From assembly GCA_029379385.1 (NCBI GenBank), contig CM055606.1, positions 18,315,142 to 18,379,141 of the forward strand: DNA of 64,000 nt, given 5' to 3'. This document shows positions 12,346-25,800 of this stretch, piece by piece. The position numbers were made by a program, and so were the translations under genes. The DNA is from Quillaja saponaria. Lineage: Eukaryota; Streptophyta; Magnoliopsida; Fabales; Quillajaceae. Every line of letters begins with the position of its first letter. The stretch's first letter is position 1. The notes under the pieces were generated by a model. The model worked only from the letters and a program-made list of their open reading frames with translations. It did not search any database and had not been told where the DNA came from.

Positions 12346-12895
12346 TCTTTTTCTTTTCCCCCCTCTATCATACCGTCGCAACAAAACCATAACAGAAGAG
12401 CGTAGTAGGAGTAAATAGCAACACCAAGGCGACAAAGCGAAGGTACCCACGACACGTCGTTTCTTCCTACGGTTCCGGGTCGGTACTACTTTTACTTTGT
12501 TACTGCAGTGGCATCACCGACCCGAATTTCCTGAACCGTAAAGCACCGAGCAACTTGGGTTTGACTATCCTGTCTCCTCTAGAGCTCTTAGAAGGTGTTG
12601 CTGCCATACTCATTCAGGTATAACGCTCATTCTTCTGCTGATGAAAGCTGTCATCTTAATCAGTGTCTTCGTCCACATCGTTTGCAGAAATTAAAAAAAA
12701 TATCAATTTCAAAATTTTTGTTGCTGTGATGGGTACTAAGCAGAATTAGCTGAAAAACTGTCTTGCAAGTTAATATGATTGACACCATTTTTGTGTTGGA
12801 TTTGTGATTTTTAATTTTTAATTAAAATTTAAATTTTTTTTGTTGATTCGAGTAATTCTTGTTTTTGGTTTGGGAAGAGATTGTGCTGTTTGCTC
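12346..12895. other. Divergent promoter of OEP7-like and NAXD genes, with probable NAXD 5'UTR exon
   Basis: This is a 550-bp shared upstream region. A strong plus-strand donor (TTCAG then GTATAAC) at 12617-12618 suggests a non-coding first exon of NAXD ending at 12617. The intron would run to an acceptor near 12880. No clear TATA box is seen. Confidence 0.45.
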
Positions 12896-15800
12896 ATGTT
12901 AATGAAACATGGCATGAATTCTCGGTTCGCTTTCTTGGATTATGCAAAAAGTTGTACTTGGGCTTCCTCACCTGTTTTCAGAAGACAACAGTTTTTGATA
13001 AGATCTCTGGGAAGTTGTAGTGATCAGCAAACCAAATATAACAAAATGCAAGCTACAAAGTCTCTAGAGGCTGATGCTGAGAACATTCTGCGAACAATTA
13101 CTCCATGCCTTGATCTTAGTAGACATAAAGGCCAGGCTGGTACACATTCATTCTTGATTCTAACACTATTTTTCTTGTAAAGTTTCCTTTTTTATTTTAT
13201 ATACAGTTCCCCCTTTCCCTGCATATATTGATTAGGGTCTGGCTGCAATTACTCTACTATGCTACTTAATCATATAATGCGTGAATGTAATTGCCACTAC
13301 AATCATGAAGACTTTTTTTATTCATTTATAAAAAAATGGAAGTCTAAAGAGGATTATAAGAAAGAAAAAGAAGCTAGTTGATAAAATTCATCTATAGTAT
13401 TTATACACAATGCCACCCGAACTTTGTGTCCAATTTCTACTGTGTTGTTCTTAAGTTTCAGAGGCAGTTGAAATAAGGCTGAAGTAAGTTGTGTTGAGTT
13501 TCGTAGATACAATAAGTTATCTTAATGGAGGATTTATGATTTAGTTCCAACCATCTGGGACTATTAGGATTAGCTATAATTTCAAATCCAACCTCCCCTT
13601 CCCCACCTCTCTCCACCTGACATTATCCATTTTTGTGGTTTACGATGGAACAAGAACATTAGAAATATATAATGTTTTGTACACTCCCTCTATGTTTCCA
13701 TCAGGAAAGATAGCTGTCATTGGCGGATGTCGCGAATACACTGGTGCTCCTTATTTTTCAGCTATTTCGGCCTTAAAAATTGTAAGTGCTCGTTGCTCTT
13801 TCCCCTGTCCCACTCCCTCCCCCTTTTAATTTATGATTATTTATTTTCCTAGCCTGGTCCAATTGAATTGTATAGCTTCAAAGTAGCCCGCTTCCCTCCT
13901 TTTACAATTGTTGTTGTTTGAATAGTTATTTTATCTATTTCCTCACAATTCTAATCTATCCTATTATTTTCTCAACCTTCAGGGTGCAGATTTGTCCCAT
14001 GTTTTCTGTACAAAAGATGCTGCTCCTGTCATAAAGAGCTACAGTCCTGAGTTAATTGTGCATCCTGTTTTAGAAGAATCTTATAGTGTCAGGTGAAACT
14101 TTTAACTTAATCTGTTTATCTTATTGTAGTAGACAGATTTCATAACTTGGTGGTGTTGAGTTGATAGAGGCTAATTTCAGGGATGAGGACAAAAGATCAA
14201 TCTCAAGCAAGGTCCTTGCTGAAGTTGATAAGTGGATGGAAAGATTTGATTGTCTTGTTATTGGTCCAGGCCTTGGAAGGGACCCATTTCTTCTAGTATG
14301 CTTTTCTTAACATACTTGACTGAATCTCAGGTTTCTTACAAACAAGGAGATCACTTAGTCTTGTACCTTTGAAGCTTCTTTGTGCCTTAAATTTCTTTTT
14401 AATTTAACCCTCTATGAGTTAGCATGAGGCATGCATAATCTTCTAGTTGTATAATTTTTCTTCTTTCTGGATTAGGTTTAGAGGTTCTATGTTTTAGTTG
14501 TGGCCTTTAGTTGTTTTTCATATGTGCTCTCTGCAACATTTAGGCTGGTTAGATCTACAGCCTTTTTTGTGGAATCATGCTTGAGATTGTCTGTCCGGGT
14601 CTCTCTGTGATCTCATGTGTGCACACGATGTTATTTGCATCTGAAGTATGGTGTTGTAGAAAAGACTCTGGCCTTGGGTCACGTACTGAACCTGTCTTTT
14701 GAGTTTCAGATCTCTAGTCCTTTTGGTGTCGCAATGTTTTTTTTTTTCCTTCAAACAAATTTTATTTCAATGCCCCTACAGTAGTATAGGAATTGCATTT
14801 TCAATTTGATTTCTGTAATTTTCTCTTTTTCCATGCATAACCACCTACAACTGCTGCCCAAAAGGTTTTAATAATTGCATACTATCTTCAGGACTGCGTG
14901 AGTGAAATTATTAGACATGCAAGACAGACCAACATCCCAATTGTTATAGATGGGGTATGTAAATTAAAGGAGTAAGCATGATCTGGTTAGAAATGCAGTT
15001 TTCCAACATATTTCCTGCCTGGAAATTATATGATTGTTTAAGCCAATGCATTGGTTCTTTGTAGGATGGACTTTTTCTAGTCACAAATACTCTTGATCTT
15101 GTTAGTGGCTATGCCCTAGCTGTTCTAACCCCAAACGTGAATGAATATAAGCGCCTTGTTCAGAAAGTATTGAGTTGTGAAGCAGATGATCGAGTTGCTC
15201 ATGAGCAATTGCAATCTCTTGCCAAACAGTAAGTTCCTCTTTCTAGTTTCTTCATAATGTGTTAGAGCATTTGTCGTCCATGTGATTGGTGCATGTTTCT
15301 TAATAGTATGGTTCATAGAAGATGGACTTTTGTAGAGAGAAATGCTGGCATGTAAGTGAGAGTGGGTGAAGCACTTTTCTTGCAAAACTACTCAAGCACT
15401 GAGTTATGAAACTGGACATTCCAATCTCTTGAACTATCTAGTTTCCAAGAAATTGATTTAACTACTTTGGTTAAGCACCATGTGTGAGGCACCCTTTTAA
15501 AAAAATTTCCTGTTTTGTTTTTTATTTGAAAGCTTTAACCATCATGAAATCTCTCGAAATCTTAGATAACAAATGAGTGCCATCAATGCAACATTAATTC
15601 TAATTAGCCAAGTATATTTTTCTCCCAATCTGGACAAGTATACTCTAGCATTGAATGTGGTTTGATGATAGGAGTGACCGTTTCAAACTCTTCAGGCATC
15701 TGGCCGACAAGAAAAGACTTACTCGTTCTGAAAGCTTCAACTGTCTTGAGATACATATTGTAAAAATACATGACACTAAGTTGGATTGAATGGGTATTAT

Positions 15801-18726
15801 ACCAGTCTACTATATACAGCAATGAAGCAAATAGTTTTCTGTCCAATTCAAATTCAAAAATTTTTCAAACCAAGTATTGTAGCAGAAGATCACAATCCTT
15901 TTAATATCATCACTAGAGATCATCAACAACTTCTTCTAATAGGAGGCTTTGTTTATATCACCAGCAAGATACCACATATAACATTGTAGGTTTCTAGTAC
16001 AGGCTTACACAATAGCCACTTGACTTTATTTGCTAAATTATATTATTGTATTGTTAGTAATTTTCTACTATGTGTAATTTACTTATTATGAATGTCATTG
16101 GCGTATCTTTTTCTGGATTGTTTTTTATTCCACAAGATGTTATATAATAAATATTTTTAGATGCATAATCTTTATTAGGTAAAATAGTTGAAGATATTAG
16201 GTTATGTATGCACACCACCTCAGTAAGAAAGTTGTTTAAGAAATAATGAATGGAATACGGGATCATGCACATGGTTCGCATAGTCCGCATAAGTAAATAG
16301 TAGGAATTGGGTTGTAGACATGGGCTGGATACATGCTTGCATCTATATTGTAGGAAGGTATTTTTGGAAATCAAAAGATTCAACAATATACATGCTTTAC
16401 ATATAGACTATAGTACAGATACACATAAATAGTTTTATGAAACTTACAAAATTATGGACTGTTCTTGGCCAGGATTGGTAGTGTGACTATCCTGCGAAAA
16501 GGAAAATCTGACCTCGTAAGTGATGGTGAAACAGGTATGAGTTTGATGAATAATCACTTGAATAGGTTTTTACTTTTATTTCACAGATTCCCTTTACTTT
16601 GTGCTAAGAATGTAAGCCTCAGATCCCTTGGTAAACCGTATTATTGATGCTAGTGGTGGCAATGCAATTTATACAGTACACTTGCAACAGTGTAAACCGG
16701 ATTAAAACTAATGCAAGAATACTCCTTAATGCCAAAACAATATCAATGGTGTCATGCTGAATAATTTTAATATTCAGTAAGTAATATTGCTGTCTAGAAA
16801 AGATAGTTTTATTGAGGTCCTTTTATTTGGTTGCATGAGAAGTGCTTAAATGATTTGCTCTTGATTTCCTTCATTTAAAAAATATGTTTTTAAAGGTAAG
16901 AATATTGTTCTTCTTCTATTGTACATAGCCTGGTTTAACTGATCTACAAACCACATGATGTAGGACAGATTTGGGAAATCTGGCTAGACAGCTCTGTGGT
17001 GGGTAGGGTTCTAAAGAATTGATTTTTAGTAATTGTTACTTGGAGAAGAAATTTAAGGTTGGAAATCAACTTAAGCTTTAGGTTTTTGAGGGTTAAGAAG
17101 ATAGTGTGCTGTTTAGGGTTGAATAGAAGAAAGAAGAGTGACTTTGGGGGTGCGTTCAGGTGCTGTGAACAGTACCCCGAAAGAAGAAGAAAAGGAAGGA
17201 GAGAAACAGAAAACAGAAAGGCTGATTGCCTTGAACACAAAATATAATTTATAACTTACAAAAGAAACAACCAAGACAATACAAATATGGTTGAAGTTTT
17301 AGGATGTTCACGACTTCATGTATAACCTAACCTAGGGGCTTAGCTCAAAATGTATAGGTGCACATCCACTGGCATGTGATATTCAGTTACATAGGGATGT
17401 CACAGATTCTTAGAAATCATATTAATTCTGACTATGTTACATGCAGTTACATCAGTGAGCATCTACGGTTCTCCTAGACGTTGTGGGGGCCAGGGTGATA
17501 TCCTTTCTGGAAGGCAAGTGTTTATTTCTGTTTGTCAGTGCATATTTTGTTTGAGGAATTTTCTTTTCTTTGGAACAGGGGTTCAGTAGAGGCCTGCTGG
17601 GTCTTTTGTCGTGATTGTTGCAAAACTTCTTGATATGTTACCCGTCAGATTGCTTTACCCAAAAAATTTTAACACACAGCTTCAATTTGCAAAGCATTTT
17701 TCCCTTTCCAATGTGTCCCAATTGTATAGAATCTTCCTGTCCCTGCTTTCTGGAAACAAAAAGATAGAATAGAACTTAAAACAAAAGAAATAATTTGGGA
17801 GGCAGCTTAACTTAGATAAGAAGATCTCCTGGAAGGAACATAACAATAGCAAACATCCTTCGTACTATTCTTGAGAACAGCTGCATCCATCTTTTGCTTG
17901 CCTTACATTGGAGAGGCTATAGAATCATATAAATCACTTCATTATATGTATTCTGGTTGCTTGTCCAACTCTAGACCAAGTGTAGTAAATTGCAATTCAA
18001 TCGTTGGCTTCATAAACCCAAGTTCTAGTTGTAAAGTAAGAAGAGAAAGAAGCATTGTCATTGATAGCTATGAAAAGCAACTCTTGGAATAGTGTTCCAA
18101 ACCAAATAAACTGTTTCTCAATATTAATTTCTTGAATTTTTCTTGAACTCAACAGGTAGAGAAAGACATTTGGAAGATTTTAATTACATGAGTTTGCTTA
18201 TTTTGCTAAATTCATGTAACATTGAAATAAAAATATTTCTTTGCTTGGTGCAGTGTAGCTGTCTTTTTATCATGGGCCCGTCAACATATCTTAGCTGCTG
18301 ATCCCAATTCCAATTCCAGTATCAGGTTCTCCTTTGTATTTCATAATTATATCTGGCATTTTGTATTGGCTTTCATTATCTATATTGGAACATGTTTGTC
18401 TATTAATTGTTTCCTTATCTATGCAATGTTCTAGTACAAAGAATCCTACAGTTTTGGGGTGCATTGCTGGATCTGCTTTGATGAGGAAGGCCGCGTCACT
18501 TGCTTTCGTGAGTAAGAAAAGATCAACTCTCACTGGCGATATCATCGAATGCTTGGGGAGAAGGTACTGACTCCTTTTATAAATAAGCTTTGGAATTGAG
18601 TTATGGAGTTCCTCTCTCAGCCCTTGTCATATTTCTTGATGTTTTCATTGTTTGAAAGATGTAAGTGGAGTTTAGTCTAAGCTTTGCATTCTTTTCTGCA
18701 GTTTGGAAGATATTTGTCCAGCCTAA
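12896..18726 (+). CDS. NAXD: ATP-dependent (S)-NAD(P)H-hydrate dehydratase
   Basis: The enzyme repairs hydrated NADH/NADPH by ATP-driven dehydration and works with the NAXE epimerase. Eleven exons are read: 12896-13139, 13705-13781, 13983-14092, 14181-14295, 14892-14954, 15065-15228, 16473-16534, 17447-17513, 18254-18325, 18435-18563 and 18702-18726. They total 376 codons (375 aa), with phase kept at every junction. The ribokinase-like fold shows [51 protein letters not shown] and the nucleotide-site [16 protein letters not shown]. The protein ends SLEDICPA. Residues 1-50 (for example [15 protein letters not shown]) look like an organelle-targeting extension. A Met at residue 51 (13046) could start a cytosolic form, as described for the Arabidopsis enzyme. 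The intron after 17513 uses a GC donor. Introns at 15229-16472 and 16535-17446 are long and empty. Confidence 0.97.
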
Positions 18727-20110
18727 CATCCTGTTGTTTCTCCAAGCATGAATTTGAGATTACTAGATTTCTCAAGAGACTCCCAAACTCAACCATGCTG
18801 ATGTCAGCTCTCCCTTCAGCTTTCCCTGATCTATCCCTTTTCATCTTCCTTTTTTCGGTCATGTGTTCAGTTCATTCTCCTCCCAACTTGTGTACAGTTT
18901 ATTTGACAAAAAATTGTCTTTTATGGTGTCAGAGACTAAATGGATTAAACTGCTTGTGCAAGTCAGTGAAATAAGAAATAAATGGAAAATTAAGATTCTA
19001 TCTAGACGTAGTTTTTTATAGGCATATTTTTTTCTCTGGAAAGTCTGCATAAACAACAGTTATTGCTCTGTTGAAGTTAGCTAGAAGAAGGATAATTTAA
19101 AGACAAATAATGTGATCAGTAGAATAAAATGTTTTTTCCCAGAATTTTGTAAACTGATTCTTTCGTGTGCTTTTTTAATCTGTGAACTGCAATTCGTTAA
19201 ATTGCTATTCAATGGGGTTTGTGAACCCAGATGATATTAGTCGTTTTAAACCGGTAGCCATCATCAATTTCAATTTGTTGATTGGAGTTCTTGCGGCTGA
19301 GGCCTGATATGAACTAGTTTTGACCAATTTGATTATGGAGAACATATCTCCTTTGGGAGTCATTTACAAGACATTGTAAATGCTTTACCTTCATCCGGTT
19401 CCTTTATGTTCTATGTCTTTGGGTTTCAGAATATGATTACTCTACAAATGAACACAAGAATGTCAGACCCGTTGTTCCTTGGAATCGATTCTAGACAGTC
19501 TCGTTTAGTTTGATGTATTCACTCTCAAGACCAATACTTGGATGGGCATAGAAGTGATAGGCAACGTTAATGTCAGCTACGTGCAATTACTTGTGATGCT
19601 GGTTCAGGCTATATTCCGCTATGGAGCAATATGTTGGTTGATATCCATGGGATAAGAGTAAACCACCACAGATGCTGTCTTTGGATGTAGCTTCTTAAAA
19701 TTTTCATAAAATGAAGCTACCATCTTTTGCTATAAAGAAACAGAATTGCAAAGCATCTCCTTTACCCCATAATCTTCAATTCTACATGCAAGTGCTGAAT
19801 AAGAACCCATTACAGCTGAAAATAAAAGTACTTTATATGCCCAAGAAACGAGGATAGAACAACAAGCCTTCCTGTTACAATACCAGTAAAAGAAACGGGT
19901 AAACAAATTATCTACAACACCTTGTGTCTACATATCTGAAGGAGTAGGTATTAAGACCGAGACTGGGACAGAAGCAAGAGTTTGTGACCTAAGATAGATA
20001 TGGGAATCTTTCAGCAGTTGCAATGCAAAATATAGTAAAGCTATTTTCTTTTCATCCTCAATCAGATACAACAGTGAGTAATTTGCTTGACCCAATAATT
20101 CCCATCTGGC
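18727..20110. other. Intergenic between convergent NAXD and NF-YC genes
   Basis: This holds the 3'UTRs of two genes that end toward each other. The left part should be the NAXD 3'UTR and the right part that of NF-YC. There is no supported ORF and no obvious repeat. Confidence 0.6.
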
Positions 20111-20866
20111 TCAAGAATTTGGAGGTTGTTGCTGCTGGGACCACATTTGCTGAGCGACAAAAGGGTGAGGCTGCTGCCCATAAAGAGCTTGATCAGGGAC
20201 AGGCTTACCCATAATCATTCCAGGAGGGCTAATCTGTGGAACATGCTGAGGTGGCATATAATAGTAAGGAACACCATCAGCTTGACCCCCAACAGGAACA
20301 CCCTCTCCCCTGGGAAGTGATGTTAGCACCTCATCTTTTAAATCCTCCCTGGGGACAATGTCTACTAGAAAATCAAATATATCAGTCCTCTTAATTGCTT
20401 CTGCAATGTCATTCTTCTGGAGTGTCCTCCTTTTGTTCTCTTCTGTGTTATTCCAAGACCTCAGTGTCAGCTCTAGAATAAACATTTCACAGGCCCTGGC
20501 AAATATAACTGGAGCTTCAGCTGATATCATCCTTACGTCTTCATCAGCTTTCATGATCTTCTTAATCCGAGCCAAAGGCAAGCTATGGTTTTTAAAATCA
20601 GAAGTCTGCTCAATTTCTTGGTACTGATTTGCCCAAAAGTTTTGGAGCTGTTGCTGCAGCTGTTGTTGCTGTTGCTGGTGGATGTGCTGATATGCAAGTT
20701 GGTGTTGTCCAAGCTGTGAAGAGCCAGAGAGACCTGCTGTCTGAGCAGGAGATAAAGAGGGCGCCATCATTTGGTTAGGTTGATACGGGTTCATGCCATA
20801 TGACACTTGTCCTGTACTACCAGTCAATCCTGACTCTGATGGATGCCCATGCCCTTGCTGATCCAT
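20111..20866 (-). CDS. NF-YC: NF-YC (CCAAT-binding factor subunit C)
   Basis: This is the histone-fold subunit that dimerises with NF-YB. The pair then recruits NF-YA to CCAAT boxes or CONSTANS-type CCT proteins. It is a single coding exon of 251 residues. The N-terminal third is Gln/Gly/Ser-rich, with a Gln-rich stretch (HQQQQQQLQQQLQNFW) at about 63-78. The conserved core runs from about 95 to 174: LPLARIKKIMKADEDVRMIS, APVIFARACEMFILELTLRS, then RRTLQKNDIAEAI and DIFDFLVDIVPRE. The Pro/Gln-rich tail contains PYYYMPPQHVP, matching the NF-YC3/NF-YC9 group. The start is the ATG at 20866, in good context just after a candidate 5'UTR splice acceptor. The untranslated leader appears split by an intron of about 1.8 kb. 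Confidence 0.96.
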   Translation of the reverse strand: MDQQGHGHPSESGLTGSTGQVSYGMNPYQPNQMMAPSLSPAQTAGLSGSSQLGQHQLAYQHIHQQQQQQLQQQLQNFWANQYQEIEQTSDFKNHSLPLARIKKIMKADEDVRMISAEAPVIFARACEMFILELTLRSWNNTEENKRRTLQKNDIAEAIKRTDIFDFLVDIVPREDLKDEVLTSLPRGEGVPVGGQADGVPYYYMPPQHVPQISPPGMIMGKPVPDQALYGQQPHPFVAQQMWSQQQQPPNS

Positions 20867-20876
20867 GGTTGTGAGC

Positions 20877-22850
20877 TTAATAAAATTCTATGTATGCTCT
20901 GTCACTTAGATGCATAAATTAAACAAGAACATCAAAAAATCATTAGTTATGCTTATGCAGTCCGAAAATTTTCATTTAAGAAAATAAACAATTCAAGGAA
21001 CTAAACTTCTTTAGCTCAAATAAAAAGAGAAGGCTAAAAGATTACCAATCCCAAAGGCCAAAACCATGAATCATATTTAGACTGATCAAGTCCAGAAAAA
21101 GAGTATATGCAGGAACTACCTCAAACTGACTATAAAAAACCTTCTCATTTAGAGCAGATAACAGATTCCTAACTGTATCAATACTTCTTTCAGCACCACC
21201 AAGAGGAGAAATGACATGTACAGTTATAATTGACCTTACAAAAGGTGTGCACCCTTCAGTATATTTGTCTCATTTCAATATCTTCCTCTTTCGGAATCTT
21301 CATAATAGGCAGCAATTTCAGGGGGCCTCGCAAGATAACTTGCACATGCTCTGACTAGAATGTCAGCCAACTTAGGGACAACTCTAATAAATAATAATGA
21401 ATAAACTTCTATAACCAAGCGCACATCAAAGTCAGAGTTAAACATTAGGGGAGAAGGAATGTATTTGATTTCTTTGGTCAAGATCTCTATTATACTTTGT
21501 TTTTCTCTAGGAAGCCAACCACAATTTCCACAACCATGAATAACATCATCCCCGCCTTTGTTTATGGATGAGATGCCATTTGGCCCATAGACCACTAACC
21601 ACTTCCATACTTCCCACTCTCGTCCCATTCCCCTTTTCCCTTGCCTAGTTGTGAAATCATCAAAACCAAGTAACTATTGAATTCACAGCTTACCAAGGGT
21701 CTCCAGCTAAGACATAAACTCGTACACCATTGACATATACTATGTAAACAAGCTCATTGAGACACAGATCCTCTATCATAAAGGAAAAGAGAGAAAGATA
21801 AAGGGTGACCCCGAGTTATTCAAGACACTGTCTGATTCATATCTTAATCACTACTAACTTCATTCCCTACAACAGGCAACCATAAATTGCATTAATCACC
21901 CATAAACCCATTTGCCAAAACACAGGCTACATGTACTAATAATCAGCAGTAGTTGTTAGTGGTACAGCTTGAATTCAGCCCTAAAATTATGCTGCAGTAG
22001 AAACAATAAACAAATAAAAGAAAAAATCCTGCCAGAAAATGTTAAGGTCCTATTTTAGCTGTGGATAATATATATATATATATTTTTTTTTTCCATTTTC
22101 CGTGTCAACATTCAAATGTGAATTTATGATCAAATGTTAAATTTTCTAATTAGAAATTTGAAAAATAAGGTATTCTAAATGCAGAAAGATGTTTCTAATG
22201 GGTATTGAGAAATACCTCAAAGATGTTTCTAAATTAACACTTGTGGACTTAATCAAGTCAGGGCACATCTCAGTCATCTAAAATCAAACATTTGATCACT
22301 AAATGGGGCTTAACCATCCCATAATCATTAACCAAATAAGGTCTTGAATAGATGTAGACTAACATCCACCAATCTGGCCACAGAAAAAAGATTCAAATAA
22401 CAGCCCCAAAATAATTAACGCTCTGCTCACCAACTAATTTGGGCTATACACAACACCACATCAGTACCAAAAATTGTGCATCCCATTCTATTACTCAAAA
22501 ATAAATAAATAAATGAAAAAAAAAAATGTAATCATTATATGTCTGCAACAAAATCTAATTTAGGGTTCCTTATAAGATCAAAATTTTCCCAATTACAACA
22601 AAATTTCCCACCTAAAAAATTATGTAAAACAAATCGTACAGAAAATTAATAGAGAACATTGAATCGATAACCATGCATATAAAACAATTCAAGCAAAAAA
22701 GTTATACCTTTTATCGCTTTTAAGCGATTCAGTTTCGATCTTCTTCGACCCCAAATTTCTTCTTTTCGTTTTGTGCAGAAGTAAAGGGAGGAAATCAAAT
22801 CAAAAGTGAAGGAGAGAGAGGACGATGGGCTTTTATTGATGTGAGTCCAC
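20877..22850 (-). other. NF-YC 5'UTR intron and leader exon
   Basis: A minus-strand donor (GATAAAAG then GTATAAC) lies at 22707-22708. It defines a non-coding first exon from about 22708 to about 22850 that is GA-rich on its sense strand. A candidate acceptor lies at about 20877, ten bases before the ATG. A short (TA)n run and adjoining T tract lie at about 22068-22092. The exact acceptor and transcription start were not resolved. The 117-codon ORF inside this intron is listed separately. Confidence 0.55.
21275..21628 (-). other. Unrecognised 117-codon ORF inside the NF-YC 5' intron
   Basis: This is an ATG-started ORF on the same strand as NF-YC. Its composition looks more protein-like than most noise ORFs. 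There is a Trp-rich start (WEVWKWLVVYGPNG), two spaced cysteines (HGCGNCGWLPREKQ), and a helical C-terminus (VRLVIEVYSLLFIRVVPKL, then ADILVRACASYLARPPEIAA). I recognise no family. It could be a fragment of a captured gene, an old transposon piece, or chance. Confidence 0.25.
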
Positions 22851-25800
22851 TATAAGAAGAACAAGGCGAGAGTAGTTAGTTTTTTTTTGTACTAGCAGTA
22901 TTATATAACTTACCCACTATTTTGCCCTAGAATTAGTTGTTTTATTATTTATTGTTGTTTTTACTTCTAACAAGTAAAGTGATGTATGCAAAGTTATTTA
23001 TTATTTATTATAATAGTTAACAATAAATTATGTATTGTATAATTAATAAATCATTATTGTTAAATTTTTATTTTTTTTAATATATATTTTTTTAGATCTA
23101 TTAAACTTGTGAACATAATATGAGATATCTCTTTTTCATTTATAAATAAGCCTCTTATCTTGAGTGAAAGCGAGATCTAATATTAAATTATTAATATCAC
23201 AACTAAGTTTATTGGTTAATGCACATTTCAATTGAGCTTGTGAACAAGTAATATTTATATATATGAATTTTTTATTAGTTATTATAATAGTTGATAATGA
23301 ATTCAAAATGATGTATTTACAGAATTTTTTGTACATGACAAAATAAATTAAGAATTGAGGTACCCTAGGACAAGTGGTAAATCTTATTTGGAGTCTATTA
23401 TTTTTCTATAAGATATAATCCGAACAATGTTGTAGAGATTTCACCCATCTAAGAATGAAAAAAATATATAACATATACTATGAGTGTCTTTTGAGATGTC
23501 TACTTGTTTGGTGAAAAATAGGGTCAAATAGGAAAATGGGTTTTCTTTTTCTTTTTCTAAAAAAGAAGAACCAAAAGGTTTGTTACTATATTAAATGTAC
23601 CAAATGTTTGGCAAATTTGGTATTTGTATATATATTAGTGACCAAAAGTTCGGCAAATGTTGTTGGAGAACGAATATTGGGCACTCAACGACCTAAAGGG
23701 GCAATTAATGGTCGCTTGCAAGAACCAAACAACTAATGCAAAGTGACAAAAATCTCTAATATGCTTTACCAAGTGACACAGTATAAGTTTTAGCTATGAG
23801 TCACCAAAATAAAGTTTAAGCAAGAGATTAGGCAGCTGTGGCCTTTGGCTCAGAGCTTCATTCTCTTTCTTTCTTTGAGAAATAACACAACCAAGTTTTA
23901 TTGAAGCTCTAGCCAATTCTTAAAACTATGGGCCCATCTAGTATAAAAATTACATTGATGATAAGTTAGGTTGAAAAAGTCAAATTAGTCGTGAGTATAT
24001 TATAAATTAGTTAAATATGTAATTTGTATATATATTGTAAAAATTAATTTAGATATGTAATTATAATTAAAAATATGTATAACAATAATATTTGGTTTGT
24101 ATATTGCATAATTTTTTTTAATATTATTTAATTATTAATAAAATATTTTTAGGCATGTTACATTATTAAATAATACATTACAATAAATACTATTTGAATA
24201 TCATATTGCATAACAATTATACATAATATAATAAAGTAAATAAATTAAATTAAATCAAAGTTTAACAAAAAAAATGTGAGAGAAAATTGGGTTAGAGACA
24301 ACTATTAATATATATAAAGATAAATAATAAATTAAGTAATTTTAGTATCACATGTGATCTAAAAAGTCAAAAATTTCTCTATATCTACTTATGACAATTA
24401 AAATTTTTTTTCGATTTGGACAAATTATAATTGAGCCAATCGCAATTTTTTGAAAAATCAAATACTCTCAATCTACTAATTGGACCTCTTAATCAGTAAT
24501 TAGATTTTGTATTTGGAATACCAAACGGACTCTATCAATAATAATAACAATCCTAATGTTAAATTAATAAGTGGCTAAGTGGGGATGTGTAAAGTAATGT
24601 TCCACCTCACAGCCTAGATCTCTAGAGTGGTGATGTACTACGTGCAAAGAGATAATAACATTGAATATTGGCACTAACAAGATACTACAACATATTAAAA
24701 TCAAGATCTTAATGTTCAAGTTGACCGAGTTTACCATTAAACCAATAATTCGTTTGAAAGTGAAATCCTCACTTGACTTCTTGAGATCCATTGGAGTGGA
24801 TGAAAATAAACAAAGACTTTGTTTTGATTTTATTCATTTCCCAGGACAAAAAACAAATAAGTCAATAAAGCCTTTGAATAAATTGAGCAGCTAATCAGAA
24901 ACTTTATGACTTTAGAATAACAATGGAGTACTAAAATAACCTCCAAAAAAGACTATCCAATTTAGTGTATGATTAGCAGGGGCTCAAAAACTTTGGGAAG
25001 TATCATAATGTCATACCTTTAAATAAAGGTATGATCGACAAGAAGAATAAATAATTATATTTTTATAATCTTAAATATTTAAGTACTGTGCATATCTGAT
25101 TCTTAAACATATTACAAGTAAGACTAATAAAATATTATTAAATTAAAATAAAATAATGACTTAGATATTACACAAAAAACATTTACTGCATATTCAACAA
25201 TAGTTTCTTGGAAAGTAGAACTTGCCATAATATATATATAGCCTATTACAAGATTAACCGCAATTCATAGTATTAGAATATACAAAAGAGCTTTACTCTT
25301 AACAAAAAAAATATCGAATTTTTATGGTTAACTCAATATAAAACAGTAATGCAAAATACCTAAAGTGATTGCAAGTATCGTCCCTTAAGCTTCAAGTGTG
25401 CGATTTTGAGATATACCTTGCTGCCGTAGTGACGGCAGGTAGCAAATTCTATCATGGCTAAGTGTGGTTTCCTGGAAACTAAAAAAAGACAATAACAAAG
25501 AAATGAGTCGTAAGGACTCAATGATCAAATCACGTACCCTGAGAGTAACAACATTGCACTATATATACCCATGATTAATCTCATATCTAAATTTAATGGT
25601 ACACATACACGCTTACAATTCTTATACAATCATGAACCATAATTTTCACACTTTTCAACATAATAGCCAAATCATTCAAAACAATCCTAGCATACAAGCA
25701 AATAAATGGCCAATGAGCATCTCAGCCTTGCACAATAATATCTCCTTTCTACGGGTATTTATGAGCCGCACAATAAATTAATTTTCCGTACACAATCCAT

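Noticed and set aside
12346..12450. 35-residue N-terminal extension of the OEP7-like ORF
   Set aside because: It would place a Cys/Leu-rich stretch and a long basic run before the conserved start, and the family begins at about MERRS.
16054..17247. Several ORFs of 60-110 codons within NAXD introns
   Set aside because: They are AT-driven, on both strands, without motifs. The flanking NAXD exons splice over them in phase.
18316..18321. Alternative NAXD donor (TCCA then GTATCA) before 18325
   Set aside because: Its use breaks the frame with the next exon (STKNP), whereas CAG then GTTCTC at 18325 keeps it.
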